Below, in pieces: positions 42,341 through 52,858 of a stretch of DNA of 64,000 nt (positions are counted from its first letter, which is position 1; every line of letters starts with the position of its first letter). Source of the DNA: Gambelia wislizenii. Taxonomy: Eukaryota > Chordata > Lepidosauria > Squamata > Crotaphytidae. The position numbers were made by a program, and so were the translations under genes. The stretch is from the NCBI GenBank assembly GCA_030847615.1, contig JAUMIR010000001.1, positions 63,253,501-63,317,500 of the forward strand, in the 5' to 3' direction. A model generated the notes under the pieces. The model was not told where the DNA came from, searched no databases, and saw only the letters and a program-made list of their open reading frames with translations.

Positions 42341-43151
42341 GAGAGGCTTGCATTGTAAATAACGTATATATTTAACTTGTTCATTTGTAAATACTTCTTT
42401 TTGTTTATAGTGTGTGATATTTCAATTTGTATATAGAGTAAATATTGTACATCATCCCCTCCAGTCCTAAGTGTTTGTCCTTCCTTGTTCTATGCATCCC
42501 ATCTGTTGTGTTGTTTCCTTTGCCATGTAAATACTCTAAATCATGTAAATATTGTTTTCCGTGTAAATCTGTAAGTATGTGAAATTTTATGTCTGTAAAT
42601 ATGTGAATATGTTTTTAAAAATGTAAATATTTATTTTCAGATTATTTTTAAAAAATAAACTGTTAATTGTTTGTACATATTGTTTGTACTCTTTATTTCC
42701 CATAAATTCACTATCTCCCTTCTATAAGCTGTAAAAAAAATTCTTAAAAGAAAACTGTTTTAACAGGGTACCTATACAAGGTAGAGTAGTGTAAGATACA
42801 CAGAAATTAACTATGTAAAAACTTAACATTTTTTACTCCCCACAAGTAAGGGTAAATCAATTGCCACTGATAATAGAGCTACAGTGACAGGGGAATTTTT
42901 TTTAAATTAACCTTGCTAGTCTCCTGGGGTTTAAGAACTTCCAGGTAAACTTTCTGTCGGTGTTGTATGATTATTCTCATGTGAATTCTCCTTATCTTCC
43001 TCATCTACATAGTTAGAGTTACCATTTCTTTTCTCCACTACACTTTTTTTTAGCATTTCCCATGGACTTAATGTGAGTTACCAAGTCCCCAAACAGATCA
43101 TTTTGTCTTTGTATTTCTTTGAGCATCCACTCTGATTCATCCACGGAATGC

Positions 43152-44739
43152 TCATAGATTTTTTTCTAGGTACCCTTGCAAAGACATTGTCTGTTCTTTA
43201 GATATTTTCTCAATTTGAGACACAAACATTTCAGCTGTTGATCTTGAATTCACCATCAAATCATTCACATCAGAAGAACGCTTCTTCCTACAAAATAAGG
43301 CCAACCTCTCAGCGGGGGACAATGTGGCAGTAGGATTACTCAAATCTGCAACTGAAGAAAATTGGAAATAAAAAATCAGTAACATAGTTTATTACAGTAC
43401 TGACAAAGATAAAAGTATTATCCAGCCCTGTAACGATTAGATACATACCATTACATGCAGGTGTGGTTGACCACACAGTGTCAATCTCTTCTACCATGAC
43501 CGTGTTGGTACCCTCAGTTTCAATGACTGCCAAGGTTTCAGTATTCTCACCAGTTAAGGTTAAAGTTACAGTAGATTCATCAGATCCCTGGGTGCCAGAA
43601 CCATCTGGATAAAAATGAAAAGTAAAGGAAAATAAGAACGTTTGTTAATAGAAGAAATCAAAGCACTTTAAATAATCAACAGCACTTCCGCGCCGCTTGT
43701 GGAAGAGGTAAACAAGTAATTGGCTTCTTTGTTTATGGCTACATCCAGAGACGCCATTGCAAACGCGCCAAGGTGCATGCATCATTTCACAGTCCCAGGG
43801 CACACAAACAAAAGTGCGCCATTTGCCTTTTACAGCCTTCATTTGCAAAATAAAGGGGAAACCACAGACCAAGGTATCACCACTTCAGGGCATATTGGTA
43901 AATATGGCAAAGAGTTTCTGAATAGGTAGAAGTCTATGGACTAATGCAACATTTCATCATTCAGCACGGGAATTTAAAGATTATATTTGGATGTTGTGAA
44001 AACAGAAAATTAAATATCCGTGTTTTCACTTTGATTCCAAACATTTCTTGTAATGGCAGCAAAAAGCTAAAGCTGTAATTTTAGCAGCCTACACAGTAAA
44101 GACACATAGCATGCATATCAGTAATGGGTTAGCCATGAACATTTATAGAACTTCTACTTGGCTAAACAATGAAATTCAAGAACAGGATTAATTGAGTTTT
44201 CACATACTTCTTAATGCTTAAAGAAAATTAACAGAAAACTTACCTAGGGGCTGTGAGAACAATTCCTCAGAGAACCCCTGAAGCATCTCTTGGAATGAGG
44301 GAGGGAATCCCACATCTTCTTTGATGAGGGGGGCATGATGGGGAACCTCTGACCTACATGGAACACACACAATGTCGGTGGTGCTCCCCAGCCGCTTCGG
44401 GTGGTAGTTGGCATCACTGCCCAGAATGGCATGCAGTTCTTTATAAAAGGGCATGGTTTCCACATTGTTGCTACTTTTAGAGTTGTGGTCATTTACCTGG
44501 CAGTAATTCTTGCGCATCAGTTTCGTCTTCGTACGGCACTCTTCTGCAGTGCGATCATGCCCTTTGGTTTTTATTTCAGCAGCAATCTTTTCAAACAGGT
44601 CAATATTTCTGTGGGACCCCCTCAGCTGTTCCTGCACCTTTTCCTCGCCCCATATGGCCAAAAGGTCTATGGTTTCGTTGTAGGACCAGGAGATCCCACG
44701 GCCGACTTTCCTGGGACGAGGTGCGCTTTTGGCATCCAT
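43152..44739 (-). CDS. Myb/SANT-like DNA-binding protein 2 of the Harbinger element, three exons
   Basis: Proposed exons on the minus strand: 44,739-44,244, 43,604-43,449 and 43,351-43,152, joining in phase to about 283 residues. Donors are GTAAGT and GTATGT; acceptors end TATCCAG and TCTTCAG. Residues ~17-110 carry a Myb/SANT-like domain: ISWSYNETIDLLAIWGEEKV, IAAEIKTKGHDRTAEECRTK, KLMRKNY and ETMPFYKELHAILG. The middle exon is Thr/Glu/Val-rich; the last has SPAERLALFCRKKR and a helical C-terminus (FVSQIEKISKEQTM). A reversed AATAAA lies at 42,692-42,697. It differs clearly from protein 1 in sequence and exon layout, so it is not a recent duplicate. Role inferred as a DNA-binding partner of the transposase. 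No lesion is visible. Confidence 0.8.
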
Positions 44740-44954
44740 CGCTTTAACTGCTCAGGTAAATGGCGAAGAGAACAATGGAGAGGTATCTTCTTCAAATTTT
44801 GGTATGGCCAGAAAGGGGGCAGGTACACCTCCTACTTACTGGCCAGAGCTCGCCCATGGACAGGGCAATTTCCGGGCATCTCCTGTGCCCGTGATATGTT
44901 GTCACGGGCAGTTTACATTTCCAATTTTCCGCATCCCCCCATGACTTTTTTAAA

Positions 44955-45259
44955 AACCAGCACAACCTGCGGGATTTAAAGTCCCGCAGGTTGAGAGACA
45001 AATGGTGGCCGCCCTTCCGAAAAACATGTGTCCAACCCGATGTACGTGTAAACTGCCAGGGATCAACACGAATTCTTCCCGGGACATTTTCATCGTGTAA
45101 ATGGCACCTGGCACAACCCGCGGGATTGAAAGTCCTGTGGGTTGAGAGACAAACGGTGGACCCCCTTCCGAAAAACACGTGTCCGACCCGATGTACGTGT
45201 AAACTGCCAGGGATCGACAGGAATTCTTCCCGGGACATTTTCATCGGGTAAACGGCACC
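44955..45259. repeat. 151-bp tandem duplication at the Harbinger right end
   Basis: Two units offset by 151 bp share CACAACC(T/C)GCGGGATT, GTTGAGAGACAAA, CTTCCGAAAAACA(T/C)GTGTCC and TGTACGTGTAAACTGCCAGG. Each ends in a terminal-repeat-like TTTTCATCG(T/G)GTAAA(T/C)GGCACC (at ~45,106 and 45,259). Each also holds an inverted repeat around CTGCGGGATTTAAAGTCCCG. The unit thus contains a complete spare right terminus. Confidence 0.9.
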
Positions 45260-45262
45260 CAG

Positions 45263-46040
45263 AACAACTGCTAGGTTAAGGAGCCCTCTTGGGCGATCCC
45301 TTTGATCTTTCCCTTGATCCAGGAAAATAATTGTTGACCAGAGCTTACCTCCAGCTGGTGAAAACACTCTCATTGCTACTTTCCCCTACAGAACCCCACT
45401 AAAGGAAAGGCATAAACTCTCTATCTTCTCCCAGAAGTCATTTGTGCTAACTGTTCATGGCCAGTTTAAATTATACAAATATCACTTTCTAAATCCAAAT
45501 TTTGCTCTCCACATCCATGTACACTTTGCATATATATGTGAGCTTGAACATTATACTCTATGCATCTGAAGTGCTGGATTTTTATCTATGAAAAGCTCGT
45601 GCTAAAATAAACCAATTTAAAAAACACAAAGATATGCATGCAAAACACATATATCCCAGCAGAACCATTAACAGAGATTGGCAAAGAAATATATACAATG
45701 AGTTTGAGACTATAAGTACAAAGACTTCAAACAGCTGTCACAGCAGCACTGTCCAGTACTGCTGGTATGGAGGAATGATACAGAGTGTGGTGAGGATGGG
45801 ACAAAGGATTCTACCAATACATTTGTACATTACAGTCATGTGCCGTATAGTTGCCCATTCCTACATACACGGTTTATACCATCTTTCCCAGGGTGATCGT
45901 GACTTTATATCTATCTCACACTATGCTTCTCACACAGGATATTGTCAACATCAGTACATTGTCAACACCAACTGTGTCTTGTTGGCTGCCACTACTGACC
46001 CCTGCTGGCAACAGCTCTTTACAATATAAAATTTACAATG
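45263..46040. other. no recognised gene
   Basis: Flank of the Harbinger element. The open frames have no recognisable motif. Confidence 0.4.
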
Positions 46041-46049
46041 ATTATACAT

Positions 46050-46195
46050 CCCATAATCCTGACAAGGCCTGCCAAAACAAGAAGGTTTTTAATTGGCTCC
46101 AGAAGGAATACAGGGAGAGTGCCAATTTGACTTCTCTGGGCAGGGAATTCCAGAGCCTGGAGGCAGCCATTGAGAAGGTGTCACAAAATTCTTTT
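46050..46195 (-). mobile_element. L2 LINE C-terminal fragment
   Basis: Reversed, it encodes SRLWNSLPREVKLALSLYSF and LKTFLFWQAL, the extreme C-terminus of an L2-type reverse-transcriptase protein. Confidence 0.75.
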
Positions 46196-46207
46196 TCTTA
46201 TTTGGAA

Positions 46208-46315
46208 GGCAATTGTTGTGTGCCTTCAAGTAATTTCCATGGGTGAGTGGGGATTCTAACCCTAGTCTCCACAGTCATAGTCCCATGTTCAAACCATTAC
46301 ACTATGCTGGGTTTT
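46208..46315 (-). mobile_element. tRNA-derived SINE with internal deletion
   Basis: TTGTTGTGTGCCTTCAAGTAATTTCC jumps straight to CATGGGTGAGTGGGGATTCT and CCAAACCATTACACTATGCT-type head sequence. The central ~110 bp of the SINE are missing. Confidence 0.7.
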
Positions 46316-46319
46316 CCAT

Positions 46320-49165
46320 CCATATTCCAGTTTAATTGCGCAGAGGGACAAACCTGGATTTCCTTTAAAAAAAATAACAGGCTTCTTGCTCACCTGTCTA
46401 TTTTTTTCCTTAGTTGCCTTAAATTTCCTAAACCTTGTAAGAGTAGAAAAGGACGTGTAAATGATGACTGTACAGTCCTCTTAACGGTGAAGGACATGGT
46501 GGGTATGTTGAGCTGAGGACATCTGGAGAAGGTAATTGCAAGAAGAGCACTCAAAGTAGCATGTGGGAGTGTTTAAAGCACAACGGCTCTTCACAGAGCA
46601 GACAGAAGTCTTGTTCTGAATGAATTAACACTTGTCCAGGAACAAAATGTTCAATCTGGAAAAAAAGGCTGTTAACTTCTGATTCCACTTTGTCCATCAC
46701 ACCCACCTGCGTAAGCATCATAACATGTTTGCAAGCCTCGGGTGTTTTTTTAAGGCAATTGTGTGTTGCTATTTTTTTCCCCTGCACATGTTAGACTTTT
46801 TCAGGTTTGAGGCAGCATAGAAAAACATTTTTCAGGTTCTCTTTTAGAGTGCCCCTTCTTAAAAGCTTGCATTGATCCCAGCAGAGAAAGCAAGGGCAAG
46901 AGGGAATGTGTGGACATGTGACACAGAAAATCCAATAATGAATAATGTTCAATCACAGCTCAGAGCTAAAACTCTGCTTCTGACATCCCTATGATGCTAT
47001 TTCTCTGTTGCTGCCTTATTATTTCTTTTGGGGCTGTTGAGGCTACTGAGAAACACACAGAGCTCTTGTTTCAATTTAAGTTGTGGAGCTCCATTCAAAT
47101 CAATGGATGCTATTTCTAAACTGGGGGAAATGAAAAAGGGCATTTGATAGCAGGCAAAACGTGACTGATGTCCATGTGTCTTCTTGTTGTTACATTGTTG
47201 TTACATTAGAGTTTGACCAAAATGAGTAATCCCTATTCACTAAGACTTCCATCTTCATCAAAGAGTGCCAACCACTTCCATAGTCTTTTCAGGATCACTG
47301 CAAAATGAACAGGCAAATGGAGTTTATTTATTTAGGACTTACCTGACCACATTAGCATGGACCTGAATATGCCACAATTGCCCTCTCATCACCAGGAAGA
47401 CTTGTCCTTGCTGTAAATAAGCTTTCCTCACTCTTCATGACTTCATTGTGAAGCAAAAGCTCTTTAATTGCATAGTACTATGAGGAGACCATATTCATAA
47501 TATGAAATCTGGTTATGATTGCATAGTGAACTAGAAGGAAACGTTAAGCACATACAGATAATGGAGTTATCAAAGTAGGGCGAGGGAATAGTGGTCATAA
47601 ATAGTTATGAAAAAAAGAACACCTTCTACAATAGGAATTTTCAGGAAAGTTTCAAGACCCAAATTCATCTTAAAATGTAAAATAGATGAGGACACAGTTC
47701 AGCCCATCATTATACTGCACCATCAACAGTAATACTACTACAGCCCCCATTTTAAGAGAAATCACTGAACAGTTTCGGGATTTGAGATGGGTCATCTTAA
47801 TTTTCCTTTTCACCTTATTTTTTTTAACAATTTAAAGTCTATATTATATCTCAGAACCTCAAGTCAGGGTACAATAAAATAAAGTTTATATTTAAAATAT
47901 TTTTTAAAATATTTTATTTATAAACTTAAGTACAATAACTTTGTTCAAAACAATTTAAATCAGTAAGAGTAATATCCTTGATATATTAAGCCACCTTGAC
48001 AAGTTTAAACCAAACAATGTAGAACTAGTTAGCACAGCTGAAGACAATTTAAAACAACTTACTGATTGGAATTAAATCAACTGGCCACAAAGGCTCGGGG
48101 GGGGGGAGACATGTTTGTTTTTTTTTACTTGGTGCAGTAATGACATCAATATTGGTGCCAACTAGACCTCTATGGGGATGGGATTTGATAACTGGGGTGC
48201 CACAGCAGAGAAGGCCCTCTCTCATGCCCTCCCACAGTGTATTGCCTCCAGTGATGGTACACAGAAGAGGGCCTTTCCAACAGACTCAATCCTCAAGCAC
48301 GCCTTGTTCATTTCATTTCCATAGATTTTCAGCTAAGTATACAGTGGGACTTAATAGTGATGGGATCTCATCTGGGTCTCCCATCCCAGATACTACCTAC
48401 AAACTCATTCTATGCTGCCTCCAAATCTGTTCTAAACCAAGTCCATCTCCCTGTGATTCAGGCCTAGTTCAGAATGGGTAGCTTAATAACATCCCTTTCT
48501 CTCATCACTGATGAAATGTCTTCCTTCTTTTTTCCTGATCCAAATTTATCAGCATACAAGAATGACAAAGAGGCTTCATTCTTCCATTAGTTCCACGGTG
48601 CAGCCATAGGAACATCCTAGTTGTTGGAAAACAGGGAAAATGTCACTCCCAGAAATTCTGAGCCTTGCTAGGGACATCAGGTGTCCCAGGAATTACATTG
48701 TCCTGGGTTACCTATCCCTGACTGGTCCACTGTTACAAGCATGTGCAGCAGCAGTGCAGAAATATCCCTTTCAGAAATCTTTGACTGTCCATAGCTATGG
48801 AGACTAGGGCCAACTTCCTATTAGACTGGTGGTGGAGTGTTAAACTTCCCCAATGTGCCTGTTTTGATGCTCCAAGAGGCAGTGACTCATATGTGTCCCC
48901 TGGTTGTGCAATGGCAACAGAGTAGCTCACTAGAGCATCTTCACACACACCCCAGTCCCAGCTGATGATTGGCTGTGGGGTGTGCTTAAGTGCTATTAGT
49001 CAATTCAGCCAGGGAACAAGAAGCAGTTCCTTCCTCCCTAGACAAGCATTAAAGATTCTACTGCTTTCCCAACTGCACTGTAGGGATGAAAAGAATGTCT
49101 TTAAAATATTCAGAAAATCATTAAAAAATTGAGTGTTGAGAAACTGAGAAGAATCCTTGATTGAT
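46320..49165. other. no recognised gene; L2-like piece near 48,180-48,300
   Basis: Long AT-rich stretch. The GGGGTGCCACAGCAGAGAAG segment at ~48,196 resembles an L2-related 3' region. Nothing else could be supported. Confidence 0.4.
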
Positions 49166-49169
49166 GGTA

Positions 49170-49400
49170 ATCTTTGCTGTTCAGGATATAGTCTGTGCAA
49201 AACTCACACATGGTGTTTTGTGCAAAAAACAAACAAACAAACAAACAAAACAACTCAGCATTATATGCACAGAAATATTATTTGCTGTGCTGAAAAAGTG
49301 GTTTCCTTTGTAGAAAATGCAGTTTCTGCATGTTGTGGAGGACAAGTCCTGAACTGCATATTGGCTTCAAAAACTTGAGTGGTTTTCCAAAAACTTTCTC
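49170..49400. repeat. degenerate TTCTGTGCAGAAA-like array with (AAAC)n
   Basis: Third occurrence of the quasi-palindromic motif family (TTTTGTGCAAAAAAC, TATGCACAGAAATATTATTT, TTTGTAGAAAATGCAGTTTC). An (AAAC)n run lies at 49,227-49,249. Confidence 0.5.
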
Positions 49401-49722
49401 ACAGTGGGAAGAAAATTGCTAAAATTACTCATTGCTTTCTTTAAGAAGAAAATTAGTGAAGAATTCTGTCCCTACTGCAGAATGGCAGTGGGATGACATC
49501 TGATTGCTCCCCTGTGCCCCATTAGTTTCTGGGGGATAGAACTGTGCTAGGGAGTCAAACAGCGACTGTGGTGTAGCCAGGCTAAAGGCATCACAGAAAG
49601 AGGTGCTGTATACCTCCTTACACAATTCCCCCAAAGTATTTATGCTGGCATAAAACTGGTAATCAAGTGGGCACTGAATAGTTGGGAGTGTCCAAAAATT
49701 GATTGATAAAGGTCCATCCTGA

Positions 49723-49775
49723 ATCTCGTTAGCTAATTTAAGATAAGAGCACAGATACTCTTGTGGGTCAGTAAC
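49723..49775. repeat. short direct repeat, copy 1
   Basis: TAGCTAATTTAAGATAAG(A)GCACAG and ACTCTTGTGGGTCAGTAA are repeated at 50,241-50,292 with a few changes, same orientation. Confidence 0.85.
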
Positions 49776-50045
49776 TGGCTGCAGAATAGGGGACACAGAC
49801 TAGAAATAAATGGATAATTTTTCATAATGGAGGGATCCTCCATGGATCTGTATGTGCACAGAGTGGTGCTATGTATTCAGAGCCAGCAGTCTAGACTGAG
49901 ACATCCAAATTTGCAGATGGAAAATGGGACCAAATTATCCAGAATACTGAGAACCCAAACAGACTGTGAGGAGTTCACAAGAGATCTTTCCAAACTGGGT
50001 GATGGAAATCAAAATGGCACCTAAGCTTCAATGTAAAGATGCATA

Positions 50046-50243
50046 CAGTTATCTCTCCATATCCATGGATTCGGTATCCATGGATTTAAGTATTCACGGC
50101 TTCAAAATATTCTTAAAAAAATAATAATCCAAAAAGCAAACCTTGATTTTGCCATCTTATCTAAGGGGCACCATTTTGCTATGCCAGTGCATATAATGGG
50201 ATTTGAGTATTCACAGATTTCGGTATCTGCGGGGGATCCTGGA
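50046..50243. mobile_element. Tigger/pogo-type MITE, right end missing
   Basis: The left end CAGTTATCTCTCCATATCCA follows TA at 50,044-50,045. The body (ATTCTTAAAAAAATAATAAT, CCAAAAAGCAAACCTTGATT) matches 28,276-28,489. The right terminal repeat stops at GGGGGATCCTGGA, where the short duplicated segment begins. Confidence 0.85.
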
Positions 50244-50292
50244 TCTCCTTAGCTAATTTAAGATAAGCGCACAGGTACTCTTGTCGGTCAGT
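50241..50292. repeat. short direct repeat, copy 2
   Basis: Copy of 49,723-49,775, placed exactly where the MITE loses its right end. Confidence 0.85.
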
Positions 50293-50739
50293 AAGCTACA
50301 AATTCCCTTTACATACTGATCCAGATTAACGCAGCTATGTCTTTGAATTCTGCCAATTTCAAATCAGTTTGCAGGATCAGTAGGAAGTTGGGGAACTGTT
50401 AAGGATTGTTAGGGAAAGGTCTGAAAATAAATTGGCCAAGATCATAAGCCTTTTATATAAAATCAGTGATAAAGCTATGTATGAAATACATTTTTGGTCA
50501 TCCTAGTGCAAAGAGAATATTGTAGAAATCGAAAAGCTTCAGGAGGGAAGCACCAACATTATCAAAGTGTTGAAGGTTAAAATATTTTGGGGTCTTTTTA
50601 ACTGTAAAGAAGAGATAACTGAAGAAAGAGATGTTTATTCTGAAGAAACCCAAGAGAAGTTTTCTCTTTTTCATCATATTAGAACCCAGGGTCAAACACT
50701 GAAGTTATAGTCATAAGAAGTGACAGGGAAGGGGTCTCC

Positions 50740-51160
50740 GTCAAGGTCAAGGTCAAGTTCATTGTCAAGTTTAAGTTAATGGAGACCCCCTTTTACTGCT
50801 TTTGCTTGTTTCACAGGGGAGGGTCGTCAAGCAGGCAGAGCTTGGCCAGGACTCCTCTCCTCCATGTGGAGTGGTTTCGGTGGTGACCGACAGGTGCCAT
50901 TGATCAATAGTGGTTTGGTTGATGAAGGGATCCAGACCCATGTGATATGCGCCAATCATTTACAGCCATTAGCAAAGTTGTGACCTTTTATTGCCAAATA
51001 TATCTATATAATCAAACATATAATCATCACACTTTCATATTTGTATGTTTATCTACATTATTCCTGTACTCAATACATTTTGTGAAGATACATTGTGTAA
51101 GTGTCCTTTGTTAAATGGGTGCAGGGAGAAGTCTGGCCTGGGTCCACAAAGAATGGTTAT
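50740..51160. repeat. unnamed LTR-like repeat, copy 2
   Basis: Partner of 5,620-6,065. It begins with GGTCAAGGTCAAGTTCA-type repeats and runs through GACCCATGTGATATGCGCCA, TTGTGACC...TTGCCAAAT and CTGGCCTGGGTCC. On the minus strand it contains GGCAATAAAAGGTCACAAC, with an AATAAA signal. Confidence 0.5.
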
Positions 51161-51431
51161 ATTCATACTCTCCTAGTGTGCTTCCTTGAACTATCTGACT
51201 GATTATAGTTGAAAATAAGATGATGAGTAGGTAGACTTGCATCAATATGCAATGTCCACACCCAGTGACATTCTCACTCCATCCTATTTCATCAGCAATA
51301 ATGATAATGAAAAGCAATACCACCAGGGTGGTGATGGAAGGGAGACAATCTAGTGCTAATAGAGAGTCTCTCCTATGTGAAACTATGAGGTAGTTCACCC
51401 TAGAGAAATATGATGAAATGCTCTCCCCCAA
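51111..51431 (-). other. unrecognised ORF with two hydrophobic segments
   Basis: A 106-codon minus-strand frame has two membrane-like stretches (TLVVLLFIIIIADEIG and ILMQVYLLIILFSTIISQIV) separated by an NVTG glycosylation-type site and two cysteines. It runs into the LTR-like repeat at 50,740-51,160. It could be a fragment of a retroelement membrane protein, or chance in AT-rich DNA. No family recognised. Confidence 0.25.
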
Positions 51432-51624
51432 TTTCTCTTCCTATAATATATGACAGAAAATTTCAAGATTGTGTACATAGCTCTACCTAACGCTTAATCC
51501 TTGTACATTTGAATGAGATGTTTTAGTCACTGAAAGTCATGTTTTGTTACAAAATTCATCAGAATGAGACCTAGAAGGTTGGGATCTTACAACATTGTCA
51601 TCTGAAAAGTTGTAAACAATGTTT

Positions 51625-51853
51625 ATATCCACACTACATGTCTATGCTGTTCCGCTTAAGCTGTTATGGCTTCATCAAACCGAATCCCAGGATTTGTAGT
51701 ATGGCGAGGAGTTCAGAAGAGGACAATAGAATTCTCTAGCATTGAATTCTAAGGGCTTCAGCAAAGTACACCTTCCAAGATTCCATTGGATGAAATTACA
51801 GCACTTAGAAAGTGCTATCAAACTGCTTTGATTGTGCAGTGTAGATACATCCA
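51625..51853. mobile_element. hAT-like MITE, second complete copy
   Basis: The ends TATCCACACTACATGTCTAT and, reversed, TGTATCTACACTGCACAATC are similar. The interior shares AATCCCAGGATTTGTAGTAT and CTTCCAAGATTCCATTGGAT with the family at 4,936-5,150. Confidence 0.6.
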
Positions 51854-52195
51854 ACTGTCTCTTAGCTACTTACCATGTACAGTGTTTGTTTTTACAGACA
51901 AAAAGGGACAGAGAGAAAATTGTCCCAACAAATCAACTGTTTTTGCCATTAAGGTACCTTTTTCCCCCTCAGTCAACATAATGCCCCATGCTATTTTTCA
52001 GGAATACAAAAACCAGACAGGACATATTCTGGTTGTCAGCAGACTGGTCCTAATTTGGAAGGAGGGACAGGAATATTGGAATTCTCAGAAGGTTCAGAAA
52101 ATATAAGACAGATACAATTAACCCTTTATCTGAGCTCTAACCCTATTGCTAACTTGATACATTTGAGATCTCACGGAGTCAGAAAATAACCCAGG

Positions 52196-52798
52196 CCTGG
52201 GGTTGTCTAAACAGCAAAAATACACCTCATGGAATTCACTGGGAATCCTACCTGTCTAAATGGGATCCTGCACCAATCCACACTATTCAGAAGGAGGGGG
52301 ACCCCAAACAGCAGAAACAACACAGGAAAAACCTCGGCGGCTTTTCCCGCAGTTTTTTAAAAACAGCAAGGGGTGTGTGCATTCCTGCTTGTTGAGGCAA
52401 GCAATTCGAAGGGAAGAGAAAAGCTGATTGGCTGGGTGAGCTCAAGGGTGGGGCCTGCTAACAGGGCAAGCACCCACTGCCGCCATGTTGGATTTCCACC
52501 TTAGCAAGCAATCACTAAGGCGATAAAAGAGCATGGGTTTCTTGTTTTGATTTTTTGCTTTCTTGTTAAATTGAAAAATCACTATATTGCTCCAGTGCAC
52601 CTTAGATTACCTCTTAAAAAAAAAAAAATTGGCGGCAGTAAAGAACAAACTTTAGTAAACCACTAACGACGGCCATCTGTCATGCAAAGCTTCTGGGGGC
52701 TTCTGAGGCCAAAAACACTGTTAAGACATGTTGTTACTGCTGTGAAATGTCATTACTGCAAGGTACTCTGTTTTTCCCCCTTCTTGTAGATGGGCCCT
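52196..52798. mobile_element. possible non-autonomous Harbinger-like element
   Basis: The left end GGGGTTGTCTAAACAGCAAAA and reversed right end GGGCCCATCTACAAGAAGGG resemble the ends at 57,519 and 37,683. The interior has CACACTATTCAGAAGGAGGGGG. No target duplication was confirmed. Confidence 0.4.
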
Positions 52799-52858
52799 TA
52801 GTGAAAGTTTTCTTTCATCTATCTGAAGAGGGTTAAACCTGAAACTGTTTGCAGGGAT

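Larger units (their letters stand above)
38921..45259. mobile_element. Harbinger DNA transposon with three genes
   Basis: The left end GGTGCCAGTTACACAACAAA and the reversed right end GGTGCCGTTTACCCGATGAA are inverted repeats. CAG flanks both ends (38,918-38,920 and 45,260-45,262), matching the 3-bp CWG duplications known for vertebrate Harbinger elements. Inside lie a DDE transposase (plus, decayed), a first Myb/SANT-like gene (plus, four exons, open) and a second Myb/SANT-like gene (minus, three exons, open). The last two converge on closely spaced polyadenylation signals near 42,654-42,697. Size is 6,339 bp, long for the superfamily because of the extra gene and introns. The right end carries a tandem duplication. 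Confidence 0.88.

Noticed and set aside
44401..45373. Open frames on both strands around the Harbinger right end
   Set aside because: They overlap Myb gene 2 exon 1 in antisense or read through the 151-bp tandem duplication. They show no motif of their own.
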